64,000 nt of DNA. It comes from Arsukibacterium sp. UBA5043. GTDB taxonomy: Bacteria; Pseudomonadota; Gammaproteobacteria; Enterobacterales; Alteromonadaceae. The DNA lies in assembly GCA_002415085.1 (NCBI GenBank), contig DIBV01000017.1, positions 547,818 to 611,817 on the forward strand, written 5' to 3'. Shown here in pieces: positions 35,146-45,003 of this stretch. The position numbers and the translations under genes are program-made. Below the pieces are notes generated by a model. It saw nothing but the letters and a program-made list of their open reading frames with translations, was not told the origin of the DNA and did no database searches. Within the stretch, counting starts at the first letter, position 1, and the number at the start of each line of letters is the position of its first letter.

Positions 35146-36039
35146 TTGAGTAAATTCCGGTTATACCTCGAAGAAAACAATCGTTCACCGCTAAAACAGC
35201 TCTGGCGGGAATTCAGGCGACAACACTCGGCGATGGCCGGCTTATTCTTATTTATCGGATTCTTTGTTATCAGTTTGCTGGCGCCTTTAGTTACACCGCA
35301 TGATCCCTACTTACAGGTTGATGAACTGCTGTTATTGCCCCCATCCTGGAATGCGGCTGGCCTGGTACAGTATCCATTTGGTACCGATGATCTTGGTCGG
35401 GATCTGCTGTCCCGAATGATAAAAGGTACCAGCTATACCTTTGGTTTTGCCCTTATAACGGTAGCCGGCGCCTTGCTGATGGGCTTGTTGCTTGGTGCAC
35501 TGGCGGGCATGAGTAAGGGTGTTAAATCCAGCGTGTTCAATCATATTCTCGATTTAGCACTGACGATTCCGTCCTTGCTGTTAGCGATAATTATCGTCGC
35601 TATTATTGGCCCGGGGCTGATCAATACTACCTGGGCTATTATGCTGGCATTACTGCCCCAATTTGTGCACGGCATCCGCAATGCGATTGATGAAGAGCTA
35701 AAACAGGATTATGTAATAGCGTACCGCTTAGACGGTGCAAACGACTGGCATGTTTTAAGCAGATTAATCTTACCCAATATTTGGGAAAAACTAACGATAA
35801 TGGCCACTATGGCCCTTTCTACTGCCATTTTAGATATTGCCGCCCTGGGCTTTCTCGGTTTCGGCGCGCAAGCGCCATTGTCGGAATGGGGTGCGATGAT
35901 CAGTGATTCACTTGATCTGATCTATCTGGCACCAAGCAGTGTGGCTATTCCCGGTTTACTTATTTTCACTGCAGTGTTATCTGTTAATCTGGTTGGTGAT
36001 GGTTTAAAAACCGCAATTTTAAAAAGGCGGCAAAGCTAA
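35146..36039 (+). CDS. sapC: Sap ABC transporter permease SapC
   Basis: A 297-residue DppC/OppC-type permease: N-terminal OppC-like helix, GTDDLGRDLLSRMIKGTSYTF and the YRLDGANDWHVLSRLILPNIWEKL coupling loop. The start is a TTG (35146), one base after the sapB stop and preceded by GCGAGG; the first in-frame ATG would remove the N-terminal helix. Confidence 0.94.
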   Translation: MSKFRLYLEENNRSPLKQLWREFRRQHSAMAGLFLFIGFFVISLLAPLVTPHDPYLQVDELLLLPPSWNAAGLVQYPFGTDDLGRDLLSRMIKGTSYTFGFALITVAGALLMGLLLGALAGMSKGVKSSVFNHILDLALTIPSLLLAIIIVAIIGPGLINTTWAIMLALLPQFVHGIRNAIDEELKQDYVIAYRLDGANDWHVLSRLILPNIWEKLTIMATMALSTAILDIAALGFLGFGAQAPLSEWGAMISDSLDLIYLAPSSVAIPGLLIFTAVLSVNLVGDGLKTAILKRRQS

Positions 36040-37032
36040 ATGTTATTGCTCGATATAAAGAACCTGACCATTGAGCTGGAAACCGCCGATGGTTTGGTGC
36101 GGGCGGTTGATAGAGTAAGTTTGAGTCTGCGTGAAGGTGAAACCCGAGGCTTGGTTGGAGAATCAGGTTCGGGTAAAAGTCTGATAGCTAAAGCCATTGT
36201 TGGCGTTCTGAACCGCCGCTGGCAGGTTACAGCAGACCGCTTTCATTGGTTGGGTAAAGATCTACTACGGCTTAGCTCAGAACAAAGACGGCAAATTATT
36301 GGCCGGGATATCGCCATGATTTATCAGGAACCAAGCCGCAGCCTTGATCCTACCGCCGTTATCGGAGAACAACTGGAAGAAGCGATTCCTGATCATCTGC
36401 TTAATGGCCCCTGGTGGCGCCGCAGAGCCCTCAGACGCAAAAAAGCGATAGGCCTGCTGCATAAAGTTGGTGTGCGTGAACATCAACGGGTATTGCAAAG
36501 TTACCCCTATCAATTGTCAGAAGGGATATGTCAAAAAGTCATGATCGCGATGGCTATCGCTAAAAATCCCAAATTACTGATTGCTGATGAGCCGACTACG
36601 GCATTGGAAAGCACCACGCAAGCCCAGCTTTTCAGGTTACTGGCGAGTTTTAATCAGCTAAAAGGGATGTCAGTGCTATTGATAAGCCATGAACTGGAAA
36701 GCGTGGCCCGCTATACCCAAAAGCTCAGTGTTTTATATTGTGGCCAGTTGGTTGAAGCCGGTGAAACCCGTCAGCTACTGCACGCCCCCTTGCATCCTTA
36801 CACCGATGCTCTGATTAAAAGTGTGCCAGAGTTTCAACCAGATTTAGCCGCCAAAACGCCGCTTTATGCGCTACCGGGTAGTATACCAACGTTACAACAC
36901 GTACCAATCGGCTGCCGCCTGGGACCACGCTGTCCCAATGCCCGCAAAGAGTGCGTGAAAACTCCGGCATTGGAGCGCCAGCAAAATCATTATTTTAGCT
37001 GCCATTTTCCATTAACGACGAAGGGTAGTTAA
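36040..37032 (+). CDS. sapD: Sap ABC transporter ATP-binding protein SapD
   Basis: A 330-residue DppD/OppD-type ATPase. Walker A GESGSGKS, Walker B LLIADEP, and the C-terminal oligopeptide extension with a cysteine cluster (CRLGPRCPNARKEC). The ABC signature is LSEGICQKV rather than LSGGQ, the same type of change seen in enterobacterial SapD, so it is a family trait and not decay. It abuts sapC and overlaps sapF. Confidence 0.95.
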   Translation: MLLLDIKNLTIELETADGLVRAVDRVSLSLREGETRGLVGESGSGKSLIAKAIVGVLNRRWQVTADRFHWLGKDLLRLSSEQRRQIIGRDIAMIYQEPSRSLDPTAVIGEQLEEAIPDHLLNGPWWRRRALRRKKAIGLLHKVGVREHQRVLQSYPYQLSEGICQKVMIAMAIAKNPKLLIADEPTTALESTTQAQLFRLLASFNQLKGMSVLLISHELESVARYTQKLSVLYCGQLVEAGETRQLLHAPLHPYTDALIKSVPEFQPDLAAKTPLYALPGSIPTLQHVPIGCRLGPRCPNARKECVKTPALERQQNHYFSCHFPLTTKGS

Positions 37033-37799
37033 TGAGTGATTTACTGGAAGTTCAGGCACTGGGCAAAATGTACAGTAAACAGCGCGGCTGGTTTGGCCGT
37101 CAACATATTACTGCGTTGGAGAACATCAGTTTTACCCTGGCAGAGGGAAAAACGCTGGCGGTTGTAGGTGAAACCGGATCAGGCAAGAGCACGCTTGCTA
37201 AACTATTGGTCGGTATTGAAAAACCTGATAGTGGTCACATTCTGCTGGCGGGTAAACCGGTCCAAATCAGTCACTATAAGAAGTACAACCATGTCATCCG
37301 ATTTATTTTTCAGGACGCGGGACGTTCGTTAAATCCATCACAAAAAATAGGTCAGATGCTCGAAGACGTATTATGTTTCAGTACAGTACTTGATCAACAA
37401 CAACGCCGGGTTAAAATTGGGCAAACCTTAAAATTACTGGGTTTACTGGACGAACACGCTGAATACTACCCTCATATGTTTTCGGGCGGTCAGTTGCAGC
37501 GTGTGGCGTTAGCCAGAGCACTGATCTTAGACCCTAAGCTGCTGATCCTTGACGAAGCGCTGACCGCGTTAGACCCGACGTTACGAGCACAAATTGTTAA
37601 CTTGCTACTGGAGTTACAGCAAAAATCAGGCTTGGCTTATTTGCTTATCAGTAACCAACTTCGATTAGTACGCCATATCAGCGACAGCATTCTGGTGCTC
37701 CATCAAGGACACGCCGTTGATTACGGTACTACCGCAGCGGTGTTTGCTGCTCCGGCCCATGAATACACTAGAAAGCTTATTAACAGCTCTGGGGTCTGA
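37032..37799 (+). CDS. sapF: Sap ABC transporter ATP-binding protein SapF
   Basis: A 255-residue DppF/OppF-type ATPase with Walker A GETGSGKST, canonical signature FSGGQLQRVALARAL and Walker B LLILDEALTALD. It has one ordinary signature where SapD has a modified one, so the pair may be asymmetric. The ATG shares a base with the sapD stop. It ends the pspF-sapABCDF unit before a strong bidirectional terminator. Confidence 0.95.
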   Translation: MSDLLEVQALGKMYSKQRGWFGRQHITALENISFTLAEGKTLAVVGETGSGKSTLAKLLVGIEKPDSGHILLAGKPVQISHYKKYNHVIRFIFQDAGRSLNPSQKIGQMLEDVLCFSTVLDQQQRRVKIGQTLKLLGLLDEHAEYYPHMFSGGQLQRVALARALILDPKLLILDEALTALDPTLRAQIVNLLLELQQKSGLAYLLISNQLRLVRHISDSILVLHQGHAVDYGTTAAVFAAPAHEYTRKLINSSGV

Positions 37800-37833
37800 T
37801 GCAGATTAGCCTGGCAGTAATTGTCAGCCAAAA

Positions 37834-37866
37834 ATAAAAAACCGTGCTTAAAGCACGGTTTTTTTA
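37834..37866. terminator. Bidirectional terminator between sapF and ppiD
   Basis: ACCGTGCTT / AAGCACGGT stem (37841-37859) flanked by A6 on the left and T7 on the right; it can stop sapF (plus) and ppiD (minus). Confidence 0.88.
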
Positions 37867-37886
37867 GCTAAGCGCTACTAATCCAC

Positions 37887-39791
37887 TTAGTTTTGTTCCG
37901 GGGTAGCTGCTCGTAAATTACGACTGATTTCGGCATTAGCTTTTAATGCGGCAACCAACGCAAGATAACCCTGCTCAGCCTGTCGCTGCGCCATGCTCTC
38001 GAGTTCTTCCTCTGAGGGGACGGTCGTAACTTCTACGTCCTGCACGCCAGACACCGCAACGATTGCAACATCACCGCTGGCTAGTGTTACCGAGTCAATG
38101 CTAGGCTTACCCGCAACCGGCCGCGCCATTTTAAACGCCTGACTGCGAATCTGCGGATCTAAGCTGCCACCGAAGCGTGGGGTTGCCGCCGCGGTTCGCA
38201 ACGTTACACCAGCCTGCTCTGCCATACTGCTGATATCGGCCTGTTCAGCCAATAGTGCTGCAACTTGCTCCTGAGCCAAACGAGCTTGTTGCTCAACTTT
38301 CAGAGCCTGAGTAATTTGGTCTGAAACTTCTGCCAGCGGTAAGGTTCGGGCTGGCTGGAATTCCTTTACCCTGACGACCAACAAATGCTGATTCCCAATT
38401 TCTATAGGATCACTATTCAAACCATCACTAATAAATTGCTGATCAAAAAGCTTGTTGATCACGGCTGGATGGGTCAGAGGCTCAGTGGCCTGCTCTTTGC
38501 TGAACAATGGCGTTGAACGTACACGCTCACCCAGCACGGCTGCAGTCTCATCCAGATTGTCAGGTACTTCAAACGCCACTTCAGCCATTCGGGTTTGCAG
38601 CTGATAGAATTGCTCTGTCGCCTGCTCCTGTTTTAACCGCTCTACAATGCTTTCCTGAACTTCAGCTAATGGCTGCTGCTGTCCCGGGGTATAACTAACC
38701 AGTTTAATAATGTGATAACCGTATTCGCTTTGTACGACCTCACTTAACTGGCCGGCCTCAGTCAGGGCAAAAGCAGCCTGCTCGAAGTCAGGATCCATTT
38801 GTCCGGGTTCCACAGTGCCCAGTACGCCGCCATTCTCTGCTGAGAAGGTATCCGCAGAACGTGTTTTGGCTAACTCGGCGAAATCTGCGCCCTGGCGTAA
38901 CTGGCTTAACAACGCAGCTGCTTCAGCAGCAACGGCATCGTCAGCACCTTCAGATTCCAACATGATATGAGCAACCTCACGCTGTTCATCAGTGCTGAAA
39001 CGTGCCTGGTTGGCGTCATAGTAAGTCTGGACCTGCTGTTCAGTTATCTCAATATCTTCGGCAATAGCTGCTGCAGATAACTCCACATACTCGGCAGCCA
39101 CTTTGGGCTCGGTTTCAAAGCGCTGCAGTTGCATTTGATAGTAGTCTTCTATCATTTGCTCACTGATTGTTACCTGTTCTGCAAAGTTTGCCGCTTTTAC
39201 CACGAAATAGCTGATGTCCCGGCTTTGTTGTTCAAGCTGACGAATTTGCTGGATTTCAGAGGGTAAATAGAACTCACTGGCAAATACACCAGCACGGAAT
39301 TGACTGGCCGCCATATCTTCCCGCACCATTTCACGGAAATCAGCGCTTTGATAGCCCATCTGCCGCAACAGGGCGATATAACGGTCATTGTTAAAGGTAC
39401 CGTCTACCTGAAACTCACCCAGGTTTCGGATAGTATCTCGCACCTGATCATCACCAACCCGAATGCCCAGTTTGCGCACAAATTGCTGTTGCAACGTTTC
39501 ATCAATCAGTCGCTCCAGCACTTCACCGCGAAACCGGCTGTTATAAGCCGGATCGGCAGCAATGGTCTCGTACATTTCACCAAATTGCTGCTGCATACGG
39601 GCACGGTCACGTTGTAGTGCTTGTTCAAACTGAGTCTGATTAATTTCTTCGCCATTTACTACTGCCACCGCAACTTCGGTTGGCGAGCTTAAGTAACTGC
39701 CAACGCCCGCCAGGGCAAAAGTAAGAATGACCAAACCCAAAATGGTTTTGGCAATAACCCCCTGGGAGCCTTCTCTGATTCTCTCTAACAT
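37887..39791 (-). CDS. ppiD: Periplasmic folding chaperone / peptidyl-prolyl isomerase PpiD
   Basis: A 634-residue SurA-like protein anchored by one N-terminal helix (about 13-33). It has an N-terminal chaperone region (SurA_N type, 40-200), a parvulin domain around 265-360 (REVAHIMLES, FAELAKTRSADTFSAENGGVLGTV, YGYHIIKL) and a C-terminal helical part. It works near the Sec translocon on exported proteins. It lies downstream of hupB, the same order as in E. coli (clpX-lon-hupB-ppiD). Confidence 0.95.
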   Translation of the reverse strand: MLERIREGSQGVIAKTILGLVILTFALAGVGSYLSSPTEVAVAVVNGEEINQTQFEQALQRDRARMQQQFGEMYETIAADPAYNSRFRGEVLERLIDETLQQQFVRKLGIRVGDDQVRDTIRNLGEFQVDGTFNNDRYIALLRQMGYQSADFREMVREDMAASQFRAGVFASEFYLPSEIQQIRQLEQQSRDISYFVVKAANFAEQVTISEQMIEDYYQMQLQRFETEPKVAAEYVELSAAAIAEDIEITEQQVQTYYDANQARFSTDEQREVAHIMLESEGADDAVAAEAAALLSQLRQGADFAELAKTRSADTFSAENGGVLGTVEPGQMDPDFEQAAFALTEAGQLSEVVQSEYGYHIIKLVSYTPGQQQPLAEVQESIVERLKQEQATEQFYQLQTRMAEVAFEVPDNLDETAAVLGERVRSTPLFSKEQATEPLTHPAVINKLFDQQFISDGLNSDPIEIGNQHLLVVRVKEFQPARTLPLAEVSDQITQALKVEQQARLAQEQVAALLAEQADISSMAEQAGVTLRTAAATPRFGGSLDPQIRSQAFKMARPVAGKPSIDSVTLASGDVAIVAVSGVQDVEVTTVPSEEELESMAQRQAEQGYLALVAALKANAEISRNLRAATPEQN

Positions 39792-39832
39792 CTTCGGGAC
39801 ATCTCTATATTCAACTTACGCTAAGTTGTCTT

Positions 39833-39868
39833 AAAAAAAAAGCGCATCTTAACAGATGCGCCTTTTTT
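39833..39868. terminator. Bidirectional terminator upstream of ppiD
   Basis: Stem GCGCATCT / AGATGCGC (39842-39849 and 39854-39861), loop TAAC, with A9 on the left and CTTTTTT on the right. On the minus strand it follows hupB. Confidence 0.8.
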
Positions 39869-39904
39869 AATGAAGCCCGATAACTCATCCGGGCTTTACA
39901 GGCT

Positions 39905-39922
39905 GCCCCGGCGCGCCGGGGC
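39905..39922. repeat. 18 bp perfect GC palindrome after hupB
   Basis: GCCCCGGCGCGCCGGGGC, a perfect palindrome 11 bases past the hupB stop. A second inverted pair, GCCCG / CGGGC, lies at about 39874-39893. With the terminator they make three consecutive hairpins between hupB and ppiD. Confidence 0.7.
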
Positions 39923-39932
39923 AAGCAACCAG

Positions 39933-40205
39933 TTAGTTTACGGCGTCTTTTAACGCTTTACCTGGCTTGAAAGAAGGAATTTTCGCAGAAGCGATTTGAA
40001 TAGTAGCGCCGGTTTGCGGGTTACGGCCTGTACGGGCAGCACGCTCACGTACGCTGTAAGTACCAAAACCAACTAAAGCTACAGAGTCGCCTTCTTTAAG
40101 AGCATCAGTAACAGCGTCAATGAACGCGTCCAGTGCACGACCAGCTGCCGCTTTTGAGATATCTGCATTAGCAGCAATTTTGTCGATAAGTTGAGACTTG
40201 TTCAC
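39933..40205 (-). CDS. hupB: DNA-binding protein HU-beta
   Basis: A 90-residue histone-like protein. [40 protein letters not shown] and [21 protein letters not shown] (DNA-intercalating arm with proline) are canonical. The start codon is GTG with AGGGG upstream. It has its own sigma-70 promoter and lies between lon and ppiD. Confidence 0.97.
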   Translation of the reverse strand: MNKSQLIDKIAANADISKAAAGRALDAFIDAVTDALKEGDSVALVGFGTYSVRERAARTGRNPQTGATIQIASAKIPSFKPGKALKDAVN

Positions 40206-40274
40206 AATATCATCCCCTTCAATTGTTATTATTTTCTACAACTAGTAGTTATTAGCTTTTCTAGACTGCGCTTC

Positions 40275-40303
40275 GTTATAACAAGCATCTTGATGTCTTG
40301 CAA
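40275..40303 (-). promoter_or_regulatory. Sigma-70 promoter of hupB
   Basis: Minus strand: TTGCAA (40298-40303), 17 bp, TATAAC (40275-40280), 70-98 bases before the GTG. Confidence 0.6.
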
Positions 40304-40344
40304 GCAGAAGACGCTTTCAAACTAATATTTTTTTGCTTTAACCG

Positions 40345-40367
40345 CAGCCCTTATTTTATAAGGGCTG
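40345..40367. terminator. Hairpin downstream of lon
   Basis: Perfect 10 bp stem CAGCCCTTAT / ATAAGGGCTG with a three-base loop, 49 bases past the lon stop. A T-rich run appears only about ten bases later on the minus strand, so it may be a weak terminator or an RNA-stabilising hairpin. Confidence 0.5.
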
Positions 40368-40415
40368 GGTCGAAACTGACCATAACTTAGCACAGCCAAC
40401 AGGAATGAAAAGCCC

Positions 40416-42812
40416 CTAAGCAGGATTTTTTGTGGTTTTTTTGCTATTTGCTGGATTTTTTGCCGTATTTACCACGTTAATGCGGTCTGTAGGCTCCTGC
40501 AATGCATATTGAAGCACATCTTCTATCCACTTCACCGGCTTGATCTCAATATCCCCTTTAACGTTATCCGGTATTTCTTTTAAATCACGGATATTGTCAT
40601 GAGGGATCAGAACCCGTTTAATGCCGCCACGATGCGCTGCCAGCAACTTCTCTTTCAAACCGCCTATAGGTAACACTTCACCACGCAGGGTAATTTCGCC
40701 GGTCATTGCCACATCTGCCCGCACCGGATTACCAGTTAGGCTTGAAACCAAGGCCGTAACCATGGCGATACCTGCACTGGGTCCGTCTTTGGGTGTTGCC
40801 CCTTCCGGCACATGAACATGAATATCACGTTTCTCGTAAAAGTCTTCGTTTATCCGCAATACTTCAGCGCGACTGCGAACGACGGTCATTGCGGCCTGGA
40901 TAGACTCTTTCATTACGTCTCCCAGTGAACCGGTATAGGTAAGCTTGCCTTTACCAACCACAGATGCAGCTTCTATAGTAAGTAAGTCACCACCCACTTC
41001 GGTCCAGGCCAGGCCTGTCACCTGCCCTATCCGGTTACTGTCTTCAGCTTTACCATAATCATGCCGCTGCACCCCCAGAAACTCTTCCAGGTTATCGGCG
41101 TTAATCACAACTTGTTTGGTATCTGAATCCAACAATATTTGCTTAACCGCTTTGCGACACAATTTAGAAATCTCGCGCTCCAAACTCCGCACGCCGGCTT
41201 CTCTGGTGTAATAACGAATCACACCGATAATTGCGCTGTCTTCGATAGTAAGTTCGTGCGGCTTTAAACCGTTTCTACTGATTTGCTTGGAAATTAGATG
41301 CTGTTTGGCGATATTCAGCTTTTCATCTTCGGTATAGCCCGACAAACGAATAACTTCCATTCTGTCTAGCAATGCTGCCGGAATATTCAGGCTGTTTGAT
41401 GTCGCAAAAAACATCACATCCGATAAATCGTAATCCACTTCAAGGTAATGGTCACTAAAGGTGGCATTCTGTTCAGGATCAAGCACTTCTAACAACGCTG
41501 CCGCAGGATCTCCCCTGAAATCAGACGCCATTTTATCGATTTCGTCCAGTAAGAAAAGCGGGTTACGAACGCCCACTTTTGCCATTTTCTGAATAATTTT
41601 GCCAGGCATAGAGCCGATATACGTGCGTCGGTGCCCGCGGATCTCGGCCTCATCACGCACACCACCCAAGGCCATCCGCACATATTTGCGGCCGGTTGCC
41701 TTTGCTACTGATTGCCCCAAAGAGGTTTTACCTACGCCAGGAGGGCCGACCAGACACAAAATCGGGCCTTTTAACTTATTTACCCGCTGTTGCACTGCCA
41801 AATATTCAATAATGCGTTCTTTGACCTTTTCTAACCCGTAATGATCAGCATCCAGAACCTGCTCTGCGGCCGCCAGATTCTTTTTCACCTTGCTGCGGGC
41901 TTTCCAAGGAACGGTGGATAGCCAATCAATATAGCTGCGCACGACTGTGGCCTCAGCTGACATCGGCGACATCATCTTCAGCTTCTGCAGCTCAGCCCTG
42001 GCTTTATTTGCCACTTCCACCGGCATTTTCGCTTTTTCAATCTTTGCTGCCAGCGCTTCAAACTCGTCTGGTGCGTCTTCCAGATCGCCAAGCTCTCGCT
42101 GAATCGCCTTCATCTGCTCATTAAGGTAGTATTCGCGCTGGCTCTTCTCCATTTGCTTTTTGACCCGGCTACGAATACGCCGTTCAACCTGCAAAATATC
42201 AATTTCGCTTTCCATCATGGCCATCAGATATTCAAGACGCTCGGTTACATCAACCAGCTCCAGTACCTTCTGCTTATCATCGACCTTAAGTGGCATATGG
42301 GCAGCCATGGTATCGGCAAGGCGTGCCGCATCGTCAATACCGCTTAAGGCAGTAAGCACTTCTGGCGGGATTTTTTTATTAAGCTTGATGTAACCCTCAA
42401 ACTGGTTAATGGCAGAGCGCAGAAACACTTCCTGCTCGCTGCTATCAATATCAATGGAAGGAATAAGCTCAACGTGCGCAGCAAAAGCGTCTTCTGTTTC
42501 GGTAAACTCGGTCAGTCTGGCACGCTTGGCACCTTCGACCAGTACTTTGACAGTACCATCTGGTAACTTAAGCAATTGCAGAATAGTGGCAACCGTACCT
42601 ATCTGATACAAATCATCAGCACTGGGGTCATCCAGGGTAGCGTCTTTTTGCGCGACCAGAAAAATCTGCTTGTCATTGTCCATTGCCGCATCTAAACACT
42701 TAATAGACTTAGCCCGACCAACAAACAGGGGGATCACCATGTGGGGGTAAACGACGACGTCACGCAACGCCAATACCGGCATATGCAAACGTTCAGTTTG
42801 TTCTACTGTCAT
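40416..42812 (-). CDS. lon: ATP-dependent protease Lon
   Basis: A 798-residue LonA protease degrading misfolded and regulatory proteins. N-terminal LON substrate domain ([15 protein letters not shown]), coiled region, AAA+ with Walker [10 protein letters not shown] and VFFATSN-like sensor ([10 protein letters not shown]), and the Ser-Lys protease domain with [11 protein letters not shown] (Ser679) and [14 protein letters not shown] (Lys722). A low-complexity tail ([14 protein letters not shown]) is added at the end. A heat-shock promoter lies upstream; clpX is the upstream neighbour. Confidence 0.98.
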   Translation of the reverse strand: MTVEQTERLHMPVLALRDVVVYPHMVIPLFVGRAKSIKCLDAAMDNDKQIFLVAQKDATLDDPSADDLYQIGTVATILQLLKLPDGTVKVLVEGAKRARLTEFTETEDAFAAHVELIPSIDIDSSEQEVFLRSAINQFEGYIKLNKKIPPEVLTALSGIDDAARLADTMAAHMPLKVDDKQKVLELVDVTERLEYLMAMMESEIDILQVERRIRSRVKKQMEKSQREYYLNEQMKAIQRELGDLEDAPDEFEALAAKIEKAKMPVEVANKARAELQKLKMMSPMSAEATVVRSYIDWLSTVPWKARSKVKKNLAAAEQVLDADHYGLEKVKERIIEYLAVQQRVNKLKGPILCLVGPPGVGKTSLGQSVAKATGRKYVRMALGGVRDEAEIRGHRRTYIGSMPGKIIQKMAKVGVRNPLFLLDEIDKMASDFRGDPAAALLEVLDPEQNATFSDHYLEVDYDLSDVMFFATSNSLNIPAALLDRMEVIRLSGYTEDEKLNIAKQHLISKQISRNGLKPHELTIEDSAIIGVIRYYTREAGVRSLEREISKLCRKAVKQILLDSDTKQVVINADNLEEFLGVQRHDYGKAEDSNRIGQVTGLAWTEVGGDLLTIEAASVVGKGKLTYTGSLGDVMKESIQAAMTVVRSRAEVLRINEDFYEKRDIHVHVPEGATPKDGPSAGIAMVTALVSSLTGNPVRADVAMTGEITLRGEVLPIGGLKEKLLAAHRGGIKRVLIPHDNIRDLKEIPDNVKGDIEIKPVKWIEDVLQYALQEPTDRINVVNTAKNPANSKKTTKNPA

Positions 42813-42858
42813 TGTTTATCTCTCGAATTAATACTGCGGGCGACACCTGATAGCCAGT

Positions 42859-42886
42859 ATATGGGGTTAATTTGGCAAACTTCAAT
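42859..42886 (-). promoter_or_regulatory. Sigma-32 (heat-shock) promoter of lon
   Basis: Minus strand: ATTGAAG (42880-42886), 13 bp spacer, CCCCATAT (42859-42866). This is a near-perfect match to CTTGAAA-N13-CCCCATNT. The start would lie about 40 bases before the ATG. Confidence 0.78.
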
Positions 42887-42896
42887 TGTGTATACG

Positions 42897-42924
42897 AAAA
42901 AGGAGCTGATTCAGCTCCTTTTTG
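42897..42924. terminator. clpX terminator
   Basis: Palindromic GGAGCTGA-T-TCAGCTCC with A5 before and T5 after (42897-42923), 15 bases past clpX. Symmetric, so usable on both strands; it separates clpX from lon. Confidence 0.85.
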
Positions 42925-42938
42925 TTAGTTTGATAGCG

Positions 42939-44219
42939 TTATTTTGACTGTGCGACTTCCGGCTCACTGTTTTCATAAATCAGTATCGGCTGAGTTTCGC
43001 CACGGATCACCGTTTCATCAATGACCACTTTACTGACATCTTCCATCGACGGCAGTTCATACATAGTATCAAGCAGCACACCTTCTACAATTGAGCGCAA
43101 ACCACGGGCGCCTGTTTTGCGCTCCATTGCTTTTTGACCAATTGCTTTTAAGGCATCGTCACGAAACTCCAGTTCAACATCTTCCATTTTAAATAACGCA
43201 GCGAACTGCTTAACCAACGCATTTTTTGGTTGACTAAGGATTTGTACCAGTGCATCTAAATCCAGTTCAGTTAAGGTAGCCACCACCGGTAACCTGCCAA
43301 TAAATTCTGGAATTAAACCATATTTAACTAAATCTTCAGGTTCTACATCACGGAACGATTCACTTAAACTACGAGTGCTTTCCTTACTCTTGACCGTGGC
43401 ACCAAAACCGATCCCGGCGCCTTTGGCACTGCGCTGCTCAATGACTTTATCCAGCCCTGCGAAAGCGCCACCACAGATAAACAAGATCTTAGAGGTGTCA
43501 ACCTGTAAAAATTCCTGCTGAGGGTGTTTACGGCCACCTTGTGGCGGTACTGAGGCGATGGTGCCCTCAATCAGCTTTAAAAGCGCCTGTTGTACACCTT
43601 CACCGGATACATCGCGGGTTATCGAAGGGTTGTCTGATTTACGAGAAATTTTATCAATCTCATCAATATAGACTATACCGCGCTGTGCCTTTTCAACGTC
43701 GTAATCACATTTTTGCAGCAGCTTCTGGATAATATTTTCAACGTCTTCGCCTACATAACCGGCTTCAGTTAACGTTGTAGCATCCGCCATGGTAAACGGC
43801 ACATCCAACAATCTTGCCAGTGTCTCAGCCAGCAATGTTTTACCACTTCCGGTTGGGCCAATTAGCAGTATATTACTTTTGCTAAGTTCAACTTCCTGTT
43901 TATGCTGAGCACTGCGCAGACGTTTATAGTGATTGTATACTGCCACGGCCAATACTTTTTTGGCATGCTCCTGACCGATGACGTAGTCATCCAGATGTGA
44001 GCGAATCTCGCGTGGTGTGGGTAACGTATCAGACTCGCGTTTAGGCGAAATATCTTTAATTTCTTCACGGATAATGTCGTTGCATAAATCAACGCATTCA
44101 TCACAAATATACACTTGCGGGCCTGCGATCAACTTACGCACTTCATGCTGTGATTTGCCACAAAACGAGCAATATAATAATTTGCCGCTTTTATCGCCGT
44201 CATTGCGGTGATCAGACAT
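42939..44219 (-). CDS. clpX: ATP-dependent Clp protease ATP-binding subunit ClpX
   Basis: A 426-residue unfoldase. N-terminal C4 zinc finger ([16 protein letters not shown]), AAA+ with [25 protein letters not shown], and the ClpP-binding IGFG loop (GAGIGFGA). It unfolds tagged proteins for ClpP. The ATG at 44219 ([17 protein letters not shown]) has AGAGG in front; an in-frame upstream start adds 15 residues without family support. It lies 55 bases after clpP. Confidence 0.98.
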   Translation of the reverse strand: MSDHRNDGDKSGKLLYCSFCGKSQHEVRKLIAGPQVYICDECVDLCNDIIREEIKDISPKRESDTLPTPREIRSHLDDYVIGQEHAKKVLAVAVYNHYKRLRSAQHKQEVELSKSNILLIGPTGSGKTLLAETLARLLDVPFTMADATTLTEAGYVGEDVENIIQKLLQKCDYDVEKAQRGIVYIDEIDKISRKSDNPSITRDVSGEGVQQALLKLIEGTIASVPPQGGRKHPQQEFLQVDTSKILFICGGAFAGLDKVIEQRSAKGAGIGFGATVKSKESTRSLSESFRDVEPEDLVKYGLIPEFIGRLPVVATLTELDLDALVQILSQPKNALVKQFAALFKMEDVELEFRDDALKAIGQKAMERKTGARGLRSIVEGVLLDTMYELPSMEDVSKVVIDETVIRGETQPILIYENSEPEVAQSK

Positions 44220-44274
44220 GTAACTACCTCTTTTTACGTCGCTGGCGGCCTCAACACTGGCCACCCGGCTTCAA

Positions 44275-44898
44275 TTATTTCGCGTCTCTTTTACTTAATA
44301 TGGTGTCAATCAGGCCATAATCCAAGGCTTGCTGTGCGCTTAAGAAGCGATCGCGTTCTGTATCATTAACAATTTCTTCGTACGTTTTGCCTGTATGGTC
44401 GGCCATCAGACGATTTAATTTTTCCTTAATACCCAGAATTTCGCGGGCATGAATCTCAAAATCGGTCGCCTGGCCCTGAAAACCACCCAATGGTTGATGA
44501 ATCATCACCCGGGCATTGGGCAGACAATAGCGCTTACCTTTGGTACCGCCTGACAATAAAAAAGCGCCCATACTGGCAGCCTGACCAACGCACACTGTAG
44601 CGATATCTGGTTTAATATAGCGCATTGTATCGTAAATTGATAAACCCGCGGTCACAGAACCACCTGGCGAATTGATATAAATGTAGATATCTTTTTCCGG
44701 GTTTTCCGATTCAAGAAACAAAAGCTGTGCCACAATCAGGTTAGCCATATGGTCTTCAACCTGACCAGTCAAAAATATAACCCGTTCTTTTAACAACCGG
44801 GAAAAAATATCATAAGAACGTTCACCTTTCGCGGTTTGCTCAACCACCATCGGTACTAAAGCGTTAACGATGTCAGTCATCTCACGTGACATTGGCAT
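44275..44898 (-). CDS. clpP: ATP-dependent Clp protease proteolytic subunit ClpP
   Basis: A 207-residue serine peptidase forming the double heptamer. Catalytic serine in [12 protein letters not shown], histidine in [10 protein letters not shown], aspartate in [30 protein letters not shown] is the usual N-terminal block. Between tig and clpX. Confidence 0.98.
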   Translation of the reverse strand: MPMSREMTDIVNALVPMVVEQTAKGERSYDIFSRLLKERVIFLTGQVEDHMANLIVAQLLFLESENPEKDIYIYINSPGGSVTAGLSIYDTMRYIKPDIATVCVGQAASMGAFLLSGGTKGKRYCLPNARVMIHQPLGGFQGQATDFEIHAREILGIKEKLNRLMADHTGKTYEEIVNDTERDRFLSAQQALDYGLIDTILSKRDAK

Positions 44899-44940
44899 AA
44901 AATAGGGTCCCTTAATGAAAACTCGGAATTGTTTGGCCGG

Positions 44941-44976
44941 AAAACAAAATGGCCCGAACTGCTGTTCGAGCCATTA
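44941..44976 (-). terminator. Terminator downstream of tig
   Basis: AATGGC(C)CGAAC / GTTCG(A)GCCATT stem with one mismatch and a TGCT loop (44948-44975), followed on the minus strand by TTTTGTTTT. Some transcription into clpP may read through. Confidence 0.7.
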
Positions 44977-45003
44977 AAACCGTCATACCACGATAAGTCA
45001 ATC

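Noticed and set aside
36520-36560. SapD as a defective ATPase because of LSEGICQKV
   Set aside because: Enterobacterial SapD has the same type of altered signature, and its Walker motifs are intact.
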